From DASPXY01 sp038227745 (GTDB lineage: Bacteria; Planctomycetota; Planctomycetia; Gemmatales; Gemmataceae): a stretch of DNA of 11,914 nucleotides. The DNA lies in NCBI GenBank assembly GCA_038227745.1, contig JBBRPS010000266.1:1-11914 (forward strand), given 5' to 3'. The position numbers were made by a program, and so were the translations under genes. Below are positions 6,800-11,914 of this stretch, one piece after another (positions within the stretch are counted from its first letter, which is position 1; each line of letters opens with the position of its first letter). The notes under the pieces are model-generated. The model was not told where the DNA came from, did no database searches, and worked only from the letters and a program-made list of their open reading frames with translations.

Positions 6800-8146
6800 C
6801 TAGTAGCGGAACTCCAGGCCGAAGTTCACGCCCTGCGCCCAGAAGCCGGTGTCGTTGAAAATCGGCGCCGGACGGGCGGGGCCGCCGGCGATGCCCGCGA
6901 ACAGGCTGGTCGGCAGGGCCGCCGGGTTCACGCGCCGGTCGATCTGGTCGCCGGGGCGCGCCACGTCGCTCCAGTAGATGAACGTGTAGCCGACGTAGGC
7001 CCGCAGGCACTCGAAGATGCGGTAGCCCACGTTGACGCCGACCTCCGGCACGACGGAGAACGTGTCGCGGCTGAAGCGGCCGCTGTTCGTCGCCTGCGCC
7101 AGCAGGCCGCCGCTGGTCACGCTCCGCGGTCCGCCGGTCGGGGTGATCGCCGTGGCGCCGCCGACATCAAGGACCTCGTGCGTGTTGCCCAGCGCCACCT
7201 TGGTCACGACCGTCACGTCCCAGTGCCTCCAGTTCACGCTAGCCCGGGCGCCGACCTGGCCGCCGTAGAACCAGTTGCGGGCGCCGAACGAATCGTAGGT
7301 CTGGATGGAGTTGTTCGGCAGCAGCGGCGCGGTGGCGAGGGTGCGGGTGTCCTCAAGGAGGGTCACATCCTCGTCGAGCTGCAGGTAGCGGAAGCCGATG
7401 AGGGCATCGAGCCGGCCGTGGCAGCCGCTCAAAATGTTCGCCGCGCCGTTGAACTCGAACCCCTGCAGGTAGCTGCGCGAGTACGCGCCCACGCTGCCGC
7501 CGACCACGCCGGGGAAGATCGACAGCGAGGCGTCGTCGCGCCCGTTCAGGGCGTCGAAGAACGGCCGGCCCACGACGAGGGTCGAGCCGGCGGCGCCGGT
7601 ACCCGAGGCGAACTGGCCGACGGAGCGCGTGCCGAGGAAGAAGTAGCCGCCCTCCACGCCGAAGCTCTGCTCCTCGTCCAGCCAGTAGCCGGCGCTGAAG
7701 CGGGCGCCGCTGCGGTCCTCGTTCTCCTGGCTGGAGTTGCCGAAGATCACCTGGGTGCCGGGCTGGCCGAGGGCGCCGGGCCGGGCGTCGGCGGCGGAGC
7801 CGGTGGTCAGCAGCGGCGGCAGGTTACTGTTGCGGATACGCCAAAGGAGGTATTCTGCCTGGACCCAAAGGCGCGGCTTGTGGTGCTCCTCCTCGCCCTC
7901 GTGGTGCTCCTCCTCGGCCTCGTGGTGCTCCTCCTCGTGGGCCTCGTGGCCCTCGCCCTTCTCGGCGTGGCCTCCCTCCGCGCCGCGGCCGTCCTCGGCG
8001 AACGCGCTCCGGGGCAGGCCGCCGGGGGCGGCGACCGCCGGGAAGGGCGACACAGTCGCGCTCGGGGCGCCGGGCGGCGTTTGCCCCGGCGCCAGGCCGG
8101 CGCTGGCAAGGAAGAGGGTCACGCAGCCGAGAATGCCATTTCTCAT
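6800..8146 (-). CDS. BBP7 family outer-membrane beta-barrel protein with His/Glu-rich linker (448 aa)
   Basis: The ATG (8144-8146) has AGGAG six bases upstream. A signal peptide covers about residues 1-21 (MRNGILGCVTLFLASAG). A Pro/Ala linker runs to about 57, then a His/Glu-rich stretch covers about 60-89, and the barrel starts at PRLWVQAEYLLW (91-102). The barrel has alternating strands, family-like signatures such as GALGQPGTQVIFG and SFGVEGGYFFLG, and a terminal aromatic after GLEFRY, as expected for insertion by the Bam machinery. The whole matches the BBP7 (DUF1551) family, which is expanded in planctomycetes. Its substrate or pore role is unknown. The His/Glu insertion consists of tandem seven-residue units and may bind divalent metal outside the barrel plug. 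The gene ends at a TAG directly beside the 38-bp inverted repeat. It stands alone and diverges from bioB. Confidence 0.85.
   Translation of the reverse strand: MRNGILGCVTLFLASAGLAPGQTPPGAPSATVSPFPAVAAPGGLPRSAFAEDGRGAEGGHAEKGEGHEAHEEEHHEAEEEHHEGEEEHHKPRLWVQAEYLLWRIRNSNLPPLLTTGSAADARPGALGQPGTQVIFGNSSQENEDRSGARFSAGYWLDEEQSFGVEGGYFFLGTRSVGQFASGTGAAGSTLVVGRPFFDALNGRDDASLSIFPGVVGGSVGAYSRSYLQGFEFNGAANILSGCHGRLDALIGFRYLQLDEDVTLLEDTRTLATAPLLPNNSIQTYDSFGARNWFYGGQVGARASVNWRHWDVTVVTKVALGNTHEVLDVGGATAITPTGGPRSVTSGGLLAQATNSGRFSRDTFSVVPEVGVNVGYRIFECLRAYVGYTFIYWSDVARPGDQIDRRVNPAALPTSLFAGIAGGPARPAPIFNDTGFWAQGVNFGLEFRY
7880..7942. repeat. Three tandem 21-bp units coding His/Glu heptads
   Basis: Units 7880-7900, 7901-7921 and 7922-7942 start with the same GTGGTGCTCCTCCTCG and differ only in their last five bases. 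Read on the minus strand within the BBP7 gene they give EGEEEHH, EAEEEHH and a first partial match, EAHEEEHH. The 21-bp period keeps the frame, so the copy number can change without breaking the gene. Confidence 0.85.
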
Positions 8147-8244
8147 CGGAACTCCTGTGCAGGCACCCCCGGGGTCGCCGGCGGGGTCTTAACAGAGGAA
8201 GAGGAAAGGGTTCCGCGGTCGGAAGGGACGCGACTCTCGGAGGC

Positions 8245-8295
8245 GAAACGATGGCGCCGCTTCTGAGGGGTTTATCGGCATTGCGGCGCCGTTTC
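8245..8295. promoter_or_regulatory. Interrupted inverted repeat in the BBP7/bioB divergent spacer
   Basis: GGCGCCGC (8253-8260) is inverted at 8283-8290. The outer GAAAC (8245-8249) pairs with GTTTC (8291-8295), with a three-base bulge, giving 13 pairs around a 22-base centre. It lies about 100 bases upstream of the BBP7 start and 240 upstream of bioB. It could be an operator or a cruciform. The rest of the 388-base spacer (8147-8534) holds no gene that I can support and no clear -35/-10 pair. Confidence 0.3.
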
Positions 8296-8402
8296 CTGAA
8301 AGAGGTGAAAAAAACGTCGGGTGCGGCCTCATCCGGGAGTTCGGTTTCGCCGCGAGCCCCCGGCGAATGGGTACGCGGGACTGGTGGCTGGAGCGGTTTG
8401 CA

Positions 8403-8464
8403 GGGCAAGGGCGAGTTGCTGGGCTTGCCCCCGCTGCCCGGTTAGCCCAGCCCGGGCATGCCCG
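8403..8464. repeat. Overlapping hairpins and 12-bp palindrome upstream of bioB
   Basis: GGGCAAG (8403-8409) pairs with CTTGCCC (8424-8430), and GCTGGGC (8418-8424) pairs with GCCCAGC (8445-8451). The two stems share a base and interleave. CGGGCATGCCCG (8453-8464) is a perfect 12-bp palindrome. The block ends 70 bases before the bioB ATG. It could be a leader structure, but the composition also fits a dispersed intergenic repeat. Confidence 0.4.
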
Positions 8465-8534
8465 CGCTGCATTGACGGCCTGTCCGGGACGAACCGGGAT
8501 AGGCTGCCCCCGCCCGAATCGTTATACCTACTGG

Positions 8535-9512
8535 ATGAAGACCGTTGACGAGCTGAAGGCGGTTTACGACCTGCCCCTGCCCGAGTTGCTGTTCCGCGCC
8601 GCCGAGGTCCACCGGGCGCACCACGACGTCCGCGACATCCAGCGCTGTGCCCTGCTCAGCATCAAGACCGGCGGCTGCCCCGAGGACTGCGGTTACTGCG
8701 CCCAGAGCGCCCGCTACCAGACGGGCGTCAAGGCCACGCCGCTGATGAGCGTCGCGGAGGTCCGCGCGCGGGCGGCGCGGGCGCGGGAACTCGGAGCGAC
8801 ACGGTTCTGCATGGGCGCCGCCTGGCGCGGGCCGCGCGACGGCGAGGCGTTCGAGCAGGTGCTGGAGATGGTGCGGTCGGTGCGGGCGCTCGGCATGGAG
8901 GCGTGCGTGACGCTCGGCATGCTGACCGACGAGCAGGCCCGCCGCCTGCGCGACGCCGGCCTGACCGCCTACAACCACAACCTCGACACGTCGCGCCGCC
9001 ACTACGACACGGTCATCACCACGCGCACCTACGACGACCGCCTGGAGACACTGCGGACCGTGCAGCGGGCCGGCATTTCCGTCTGCTGCGGCGGCATCCT
9101 GGGCATGGGCGAGAGCGAGGAGGACCGCCTGGCGCTGCTGGCCGAGTTGTCCGCGCTGGAGCCGCCGCCCGACAGTGTGCCGATCAACTGCCTGGTGCCC
9201 ATCGCCGGCACGCCGCTGGAGGGCGCGGCGCCGGTCGATTCGCTCCAGCTCGTGCGCCTGATCGCCACGGCTCGAATCGCGTTCCCGAAGGCCCGCGTGC
9301 GCCTCAGCGCCGGCCGCGACCGGATGAGCCGCGAGTTGCAGGTGCTGTGCTTCCTCGCCGGGGCGAACTCGATCTTCTTCGGCGAAAAGCTGCTGACGGC
9401 GCCGAACCCCGGCGCCAGCGAGGACGCCGAACTGTTCCGCGCCATGGGCCTGCCCGTTCCCACCGCCTGTTCTCCCCTCGCTCCCGTTTCGGGGGAGAGG
9501 GGTCGGGGGTGA
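8535..9512 (+). CDS. bioB: Biotin synthase BioB (325 aa)
   Basis: This radical-SAM enzyme inserts sulphur into dethiobiotin, the last step of biotin synthesis, in the cytoplasm. The [4Fe-4S]/SAM motif is CPEDCGYC with Cys48, Cys52 and Cys55. The [2Fe-2S] ligands by alignment with E. coli are Cys92 (RFCMGAAW), Cys124 (EACVTLG), Cys184 (VCCGG) and Arg256 (VRLSAGR). YNHNLDTS (147-153) and the C-terminal AGANSIFFGEKLL are also present. All key residues are intact. The start at 8535 matches the family N-terminus. No Shine-Dalgarno precedes it, and an in-frame start at 8367 would add 56 unrelated residues. After LFRAMGLPVPTA (301-311) the normal family tail is replaced by about 13 residues encoded by an intergenic repeat. 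No other bio genes are adjacent. It is convergent with tagJ. Confidence 0.95.
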   Translation: MKTVDELKAVYDLPLPELLFRAAEVHRAHHDVRDIQRCALLSIKTGGCPEDCGYCAQSARYQTGVKATPLMSVAEVRARAARARELGATRFCMGAAWRGPRDGEAFEQVLEMVRSVRALGMEACVTLGMLTDEQARRLRDAGLTAYNHNLDTSRRHYDTVITTRTYDDRLETLRTVQRAGISVCCGGILGMGESEEDRLALLAELSALEPPPDSVPINCLVPIAGTPLEGAAPVDSLQLVRLIATARIAFPKARVRLSAGRDRMSRELQVLCFLAGANSIFFGEKLLTAPNPGASEDAELFRAMGLPVPTACSPLAPVSGERGRG

Positions 9513-9517
9513 GGGGG
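9471..9517. repeat. GC-rich palindromic repeat overlapping the 3-prime end of bioB
   Basis: Bases 9474-9486 pair with 9490-9502 (13 positions, two mismatches, three-base loop). They are followed by GGGGTCGGGGGTGAGGGG. From memory this composition, CCCCTC...CCCGAAAC on the other strand, is a frequent planctomycete intergenic repeat. It supplies bioB codons 313-325 and the TGA stop (9510-9512). Confidence 0.65.
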
Positions 9518-9520
9518 TCC

Positions 9521-9599
9521 GTAGGAGGGGGCTCCGTCCCCCGACCTGTAGGTCGGGGGACGGAGCCCCCTCCTGCGAACGGTTTGCCAACCGGCCCTA
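9521..9599. repeat. Perfect 25-bp inverted repeat between convergent bioB and tagJ
   Basis: Arms 9523-9547 and 9550-9574 are exact inverted copies with a two-base centre (GT). The sequence is GGAGGGGGCTCCG followed by TCCCCCGACC. On the right, GCGAACGGTTTGCCAACCGGCCCTAC (given here in two parts: GCGAACGGTTTGCC and AACCGGCCCTAC) adds a small 5-bp hairpin (9580-9584 with 9589-9593) and contains the TAG stop of tagJ (9597-9599). With no other sequence between the two converging genes, it probably also works as a bidirectional terminator. Confidence 0.75.
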
Positions 9600-10391
9600 C
9601 ACAGGTGCGTCCATCTCCAGCTTGCGCCAGTCGAGGAGGCACTTCGCCTCTTCGCCGACCAGAAAGGTTTTGACACCCAGGCCCACGACGAGACCGTGGC
9701 CCAGGTCTTGCCAGTCGTTCATGCGGCCGAGCTTCAGCTTGGGATCGCTCTGGCGGTGCGCCTCTGGGTACAGCGCGGGCAGGAAGACGTCGCCGGCGGC
9801 CCCCTCGTGCAGTTCCAGCCGGGCGGAGGCCCACAGCAGATCCCGTGGGAACTTCGGCGGGTTCAGCGCCAGAAGGTTGACCTGCTCCAGCGGCACCCAG
9901 TAATACTGCCCCAGCGCCATCACCTCCAGGACCGTGCCGAAGCGGTCGTCGCCGTCGCGCAACCCCTCGAAGGCCACGCCGTTCAACGTGCCGCGCAGGA
10001 CCGGCAACTGTTCGTTCGCCCGGACCAGCAGCGCCCCGGCCTGCTCGACCTGGCCCTCCTGCAACGCCGTGGCGGCCTGAACGCGGAGCGCGACATGTGC
10101 GGGCGGTTCGGCCAGGAACTGCGGCGCCCCCTTCTGCTCGAAGACCTGCCGCCGCTGCCGCTCCGCGTCGAGCAGCTTGCGGTAGCTCAACACGGCGGCG
10201 GCGAGTTCCATTTCGTCGTACTGGAGGGCGTCGACCTGGCGCTGCGCCCGGTCGAGTTCTCCGGCGAAGGCGAGCAACTCGAACAGGAACAGGCGGCGCG
10301 CGTGGTCGCCGGGGTTGGCCTTCACCTCCTTCACCTGCGCCTCGATGGCCTCCGCCAGGTTCCCCACCTTGAAAAGCTCGCCGGCATTCAT
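9597..10391 (-). CDS. tagJ: T6SS accessory protein TagJ/ImpE (264 aa)
   Basis: This is a type VI secretion accessory protein of the ImpE/SciE family. In Pseudomonas the homologue HsiE1 binds the sheath protein TssB and the ClpV ATPase, so a sheath-recycling role is likely here. The N-terminal half is helical and TPR-like (about 1-125: NLAEAIEAQVKEVKANPGD, RLFLFELLAFAGELDRA). The family signature follows: FEGLRDGDDRFGTVLEV (141-157), GQYYWVPLEQV (161-171), PRDLLWASARLEL (182-194), FLPALYPE (203-210) and LGRMNDWQDL (221-230). The length is normal for the family. The ATG (10389-10391) has a GAGGTG Shine-Dalgarno about six bases upstream. It follows hcp after 104 bases that contain two hairpins. 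Its TAG stop lies inside the convergent repeat. Confidence 0.92.
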   Translation of the reverse strand: MNAGELFKVGNLAEAIEAQVKEVKANPGDHARRLFLFELLAFAGELDRAQRQVDALQYDEMELAAAVLSYRKLLDAERQRRQVFEQKGAPQFLAEPPAHVALRVQAATALQEGQVEQAGALLVRANEQLPVLRGTLNGVAFEGLRDGDDRFGTVLEVMALGQYYWVPLEQVNLLALNPPKFPRDLLWASARLELHEGAAGDVFLPALYPEAHRQSDPKLKLGRMNDWQDLGHGLVVGLGVKTFLVGEEAKCLLDWRKLEMDAPV

Positions 10392-10408
10392 GAAGGCACC
10401 TCAGAAAG

Positions 10409-10437
10409 GGCGGGCGGGGGGAAGGCCCCCGCCCGCC
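10409..10437 (-). terminator. Strong hairpin between hcp and tagJ, next to the tagJ ribosome site
   Basis: A perfect 12-bp stem pairs GGCGGGCGGGGG (10409-10420) with 10426-10437 across a five-base loop. On the minus strand it is followed by CCTTTCT and then the tagJ Shine-Dalgarno. It could terminate part of the hcp transcript, or stabilise the hcp mRNA 3-prime end. The T run is short, so full termination is doubtful. Confidence 0.5.
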
Positions 10438-10452
10438 TGCGCACTCCGTAGG

Positions 10453-10477
10453 GGGCCGCAACCCGGGGCTGCGGCCC
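10453..10477 (-). repeat. 8-bp hairpin just downstream of hcp
   Basis: GGGCCGCA (10453-10460) pairs perfectly with TGCGGCCC (10470-10477) across a nine-base loop. It begins about 19 bases after the hcp TGA on the minus strand. It is one of two tandem stems in the hcp-tagJ gap. Confidence 0.45.
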
Positions 10478-10495
10478 GAGGGACACGGCCCGGGA

Positions 10496-11011
10496 TCAGG
10501 TCACGCTCTCGTTGTTGGTGGTGAGGTTCCAGGAGGCGTCCTTGAGGGTGCCGGCGGTGCCGTCCTTCTTCTGCGGCCAGTATTCGACCTTGACCGTCGC
10601 GAACGAGAAGCTCACCGACTCGGCCGGCGTGTCGTCGCCGCCCGTGCTGCCCGACCACTGGATGTTGTCCACGTACACCTCACCGAACGTGTACACCAGG
10701 TAGACCAGCGGGGTCTTGCCGCCCGCCTTGCGCAGGGTGACGACGGCGGTGTCGTAGAAGGAACCCATGCAGCAACTCTTGAACAGCCCCGGCGAGGCGT
10801 TGTCCGTCCTCTTCATGATGTTGAAGCTGCTGATCGACACCTTGCCGCCGCCACTGCCGGTCGTGCCCGAGCCGACGGTGGAGGGATTGCTGGCCCCGAA
10901 GGAGAACGACAGGATCTCCCAGGCCTTTTTCGCGCTGAAGTCCTTGTCGGTGGTCTCGCCCTCGGCCGGCACCGCGCCGCCGGTCACGTACATGAATGCA
11001 TCGAACGCCAT
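10496..11011 (-). CDS. hcp: T6SS tube protein Hcp (171 aa)
   Basis: Hcp forms hexameric rings that stack into the inner tube of the type VI secretion system and are expelled with effectors. The ATG at 11009-11011 is chosen because GGAGGAG lies upstream at the right distance and MAFDAFMYVTG matches the usual Hcp opening. An in-frame start 55 codons earlier gives unrelated sequence. Visible family features are AWEILSFSFG (30-39), a Gly-rich loop (47-57), KVSISSFNIMKRTDNASPGLF (57-77), TPLVYLVYTFGEVYVDNIQWSGS (100-122) and ESVSFSFATVKVEYWPQ (131-147). The length is normal. Adjacent Cys80-Cys81 in SCCMG is uncommon and could matter for ring packing. It sits between tssC and tagJ, in the usual structural-gene order. 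A 323-base leader with an AT-rich patch suggests its own promoter, which would fit the high demand for Hcp. Confidence 0.93.
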   Translation of the reverse strand: MAFDAFMYVTGGAVPAEGETTDKDFSAKKAWEILSFSFGASNPSTVGSGTTGSGGGKVSISSFNIMKRTDNASPGLFKSCCMGSFYDTAVVTLRKAGGKTPLVYLVYTFGEVYVDNIQWSGSTGGDDTPAESVSFSFATVKVEYWPQKKDGTAGTLKDASWNLTTNNESVT

Positions 11012-11133
11012 ACTCGCACTCCTCCACGAAGCATAGACGACAGCAACCGCGGGCCGGGGCTCTGTCGCGACCCAGGTGAGCCGATCGGCGACACGGCCGC
11101 CGTCGGAACTTATAAGGCACAGATCAGGAGGGA

Positions 11134-11158
11134 GGGCCGGCGGCTGTCCTGCCGGCCC
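11134..11158. promoter_or_regulatory. Leader hairpin upstream of hcp
   Basis: GGGCCGGC (11134-11141) pairs with GCCGGCCC (11151-11158) across a nine-base loop, about 120 bases upstream of the hcp ATG. If transcription starts near 11181 it would lie in the 5-prime leader of hcp. It could be an attenuator, an mRNA-stabilising stem, or simply GC-rich chance pairing. Confidence 0.35.
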
Positions 11159-11187
11159 ATTTCCCGAGCCATTCACCGCTCTACAGG

Positions 11188-11219
11188 TTATATGTCTTTT
11201 CTGACGGAAACCGGAACAA
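11188..11219 (-). promoter_or_regulatory. Candidate hcp promoter region (weak)
   Basis: This is the most AT-rich patch in the tssC-hcp gap. On the minus strand it reads TTGTTCC (11219-11213) and then TATAAC (11193-11188), which is a good -10 but with a spacing of about 21, longer than ideal. It lies about 180 bases before the hcp ATG. A second candidate -10, TTATAA, lies at about 11110-11115. No sigma-54 motif was found. Confidence 0.3.
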
Positions 11220-11231
11220 GTATTTCTGGGC

Positions 11232-11245
11232 GGCGCCGCGGCGCC
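11232..11245. repeat. 14-bp perfect palindrome in the tssC-hcp gap
   Basis: GGCGCCGCGGCGCC at 11232-11245 reads the same on both strands. It lies just upstream (minus sense) of the candidate hcp -35 element. It may be a protein-binding site, or chance in very GC-rich DNA. Confidence 0.4.
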
Positions 11246-11274
11246 AGCTGCACTGCCGAATGAGGGGTCGTGGT

Positions 11275-11300
11275 CCCTCGCCCCCGAGGGGGGGCGAGGG
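11275..11300 (-). terminator. Probable hairpin at the end of tssC
   Basis: An 11-bp stem (11275-11285 with 11290-11300) has a four-base loop. It lies 35 bases beyond the tssC TGA on the minus strand. There is no T run after it, so it may stall or protect the transcript rather than terminate fully. It supports separate control of hcp. Confidence 0.5.
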
Positions 11301-11334
11301 AGGAGAACAGCGTGAGGGGACGGCGGCCGGGCGC

Positions 11335-11914
11335 TCAGGCCTTCTTGGGCACCTCGGCGACCAGGCGCATCGACGTGGTCAGGGTTTCGAGCTGGAAGTG
11401 CGGCCGCAGGTAGGCGACCGCCTCGTACCAGCCGGGCTTGCCCTTGACCTCCCGCACGTCCACGCGGGCCTCGGCGAGCGGCCGCTTGGCCTTGGTCTCG
11501 TCACTGGCGCCGGCGGGGTTGACGCAGTAGTTGTTGATCCACTTGTTCAGCCACGCCGAGCAGTCCGACACCTCCATGAACGAGCCGAGCTTGTCGCGGG
11601 CCATCACCTTGAGATAATGGGCGAAGCGCGACGTGCAGAGCAGCAGGTTGAACTTCGACGACAGTTCGGCGTTGGCGTTGGCCGCCGGGTCGAAGTAGGT
11701 CTTCGGCTTCTGGCACGATTGCGCCCCCATGAAGACGGCGAAGTCGCGGCCCTTGTTGTGCAGCAGCGGCAGGAAGCCGAGGTTGGACAGCTCGAACTCA
11801 CGGCGGTCGGTGATGGCGATCTCGGTCGGGCACTTCATGGCCACCTCGCCGTCGTCGGTGGGGAAGGTGTGGACCGGCAGGCCCTCGACCTTGCCGCCGC
11901 CCTCCACGCCGCGC
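11335..11914 (-). CDS. tssC: T6SS sheath large subunit TssC (VipB/ImpC), C-terminal part
   Basis: TssC pairs with TssB to form the contractile sheath around the Hcp tube. About 192 residues are visible, the C-terminal part of a protein usually near 500 aa. The frame is open to the window edge. A GTG near 11907 encodes an internal valine, not a start. Strong family blocks are VEGLPVHTFPTDDG, CPTEIAITDRREFELSNLGF, PLLHNKGRDFAVFMGAQSCQKPK, CTSRFAHYLKVMARDKLGSF, WLNKWINNY, the GKPGWYEAVAYLRPHFQLETLT segment and the end MRLVAEVPKKA. The stop is TGA at 11335-11337. The start, and presumably tssB, lie beyond the right edge. Confidence 0.95.
   Translation of the reverse strand, partial: RGVEGGGKVEGLPVHTFPTDDGEVAMKCPTEIAITDRREFELSNLGFLPLLHNKGRDFAVFMGAQSCQKPKTYFDPAANANAELSSKFNLLLCTSRFAHYLKVMARDKLGSFMEVSDCSAWLNKWINNYCVNPAGASDETKAKRPLAEARVDVREVKGKPGWYEAVAYLRPHFQLETLTTSMRLVAEVPKKA

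Noticed and set aside
6767..8266. 499-aa plus-strand frame opposite the BBP7 gene
   Set aside because: It is an antisense shadow. The Leu/Val-rich run at its centre is only the reverse of the His/Glu repeat.
8472..8528. TTGACG (8472-8477) and TATACC (8523-8528) as a bioB promoter
   Set aside because: The gap of about 45 bases is far too long for a -35/-10 pair, and the second box nearly touches the start codon.
8367..8534. 56-codon N-terminal extension of bioB
   Set aside because: The extension does not resemble BioB and is translated from repeat-like GC stems. The inner ATG matches the family length.
8442..9590. 382-aa minus-strand frame opposite bioB
   Set aside because: BioB on the plus strand has every catalytic residue. 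The antisense frame is Ala/Arg/Gly-rich with no motif.
11012..11176. 55-codon N-terminal extension of hcp
   Set aside because: Hcp proteins begin like MAFDAFMYV, and the ribosome site fits the inner ATG. The extension overlaps leader hairpins.

Overview
High-GC bacterial chromosomal DNA, most likely from a planctomycete (Gemmata-like). The clues are a BBP7-type outer-membrane barrel, a large protein with the N-terminal LEMLEDRRTPA motif typical of planctomycete exported proteins, a small secreted Trp/Cys protein of a type I associate with that phylum, and GC-rich palindromic repeats in nearly every intergenic gap. This placement rests on family recognition, not on a search.

Layout, left to right. 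Positions 1-89 hold an inverted-repeat element cut by the window edge. 122-3676 (-) encodes a 1184-aa multi-spanning membrane protein that I do not recognise. 3873-4361 (-) encodes a 162-aa secreted protein, followed on its strand by a strong hairpin. 4479-6476 (-) encodes a 665-aa exported protein with two GlcG/HbpS-like domains. 6477-6799 is non-coding and contains a perfect 38-bp inverted repeat. 6800-8146 (-) encodes a BBP7 barrel with a His/Glu-rich heptad repeat. 8147-8534 is the divergent spacer. 8535-9512 (+) is bioB, the only gene on the plus strand. 9471-9599 is a repeat cluster that holds the stop codons of both convergent genes. 9597-11914 (-) is a type VI secretion segment in the order tssC (3-prime part), hcp, tagJ/impE.

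Functionally, the right end belongs to a T6SS locus that continues past the window: sheath (TssC), inner tube (Hcp) and the sheath-associated accessory protein TagJ. BioB makes biotin but has no other biotin genes beside it. The four left-hand genes all look cell-envelope or exported, each has its own Shine-Dalgarno sequence, and repeats or hairpins separate them. They look like separate transcription units rather than one operon. I found no RNA genes, CRISPR arrays, transposases or prophage genes.
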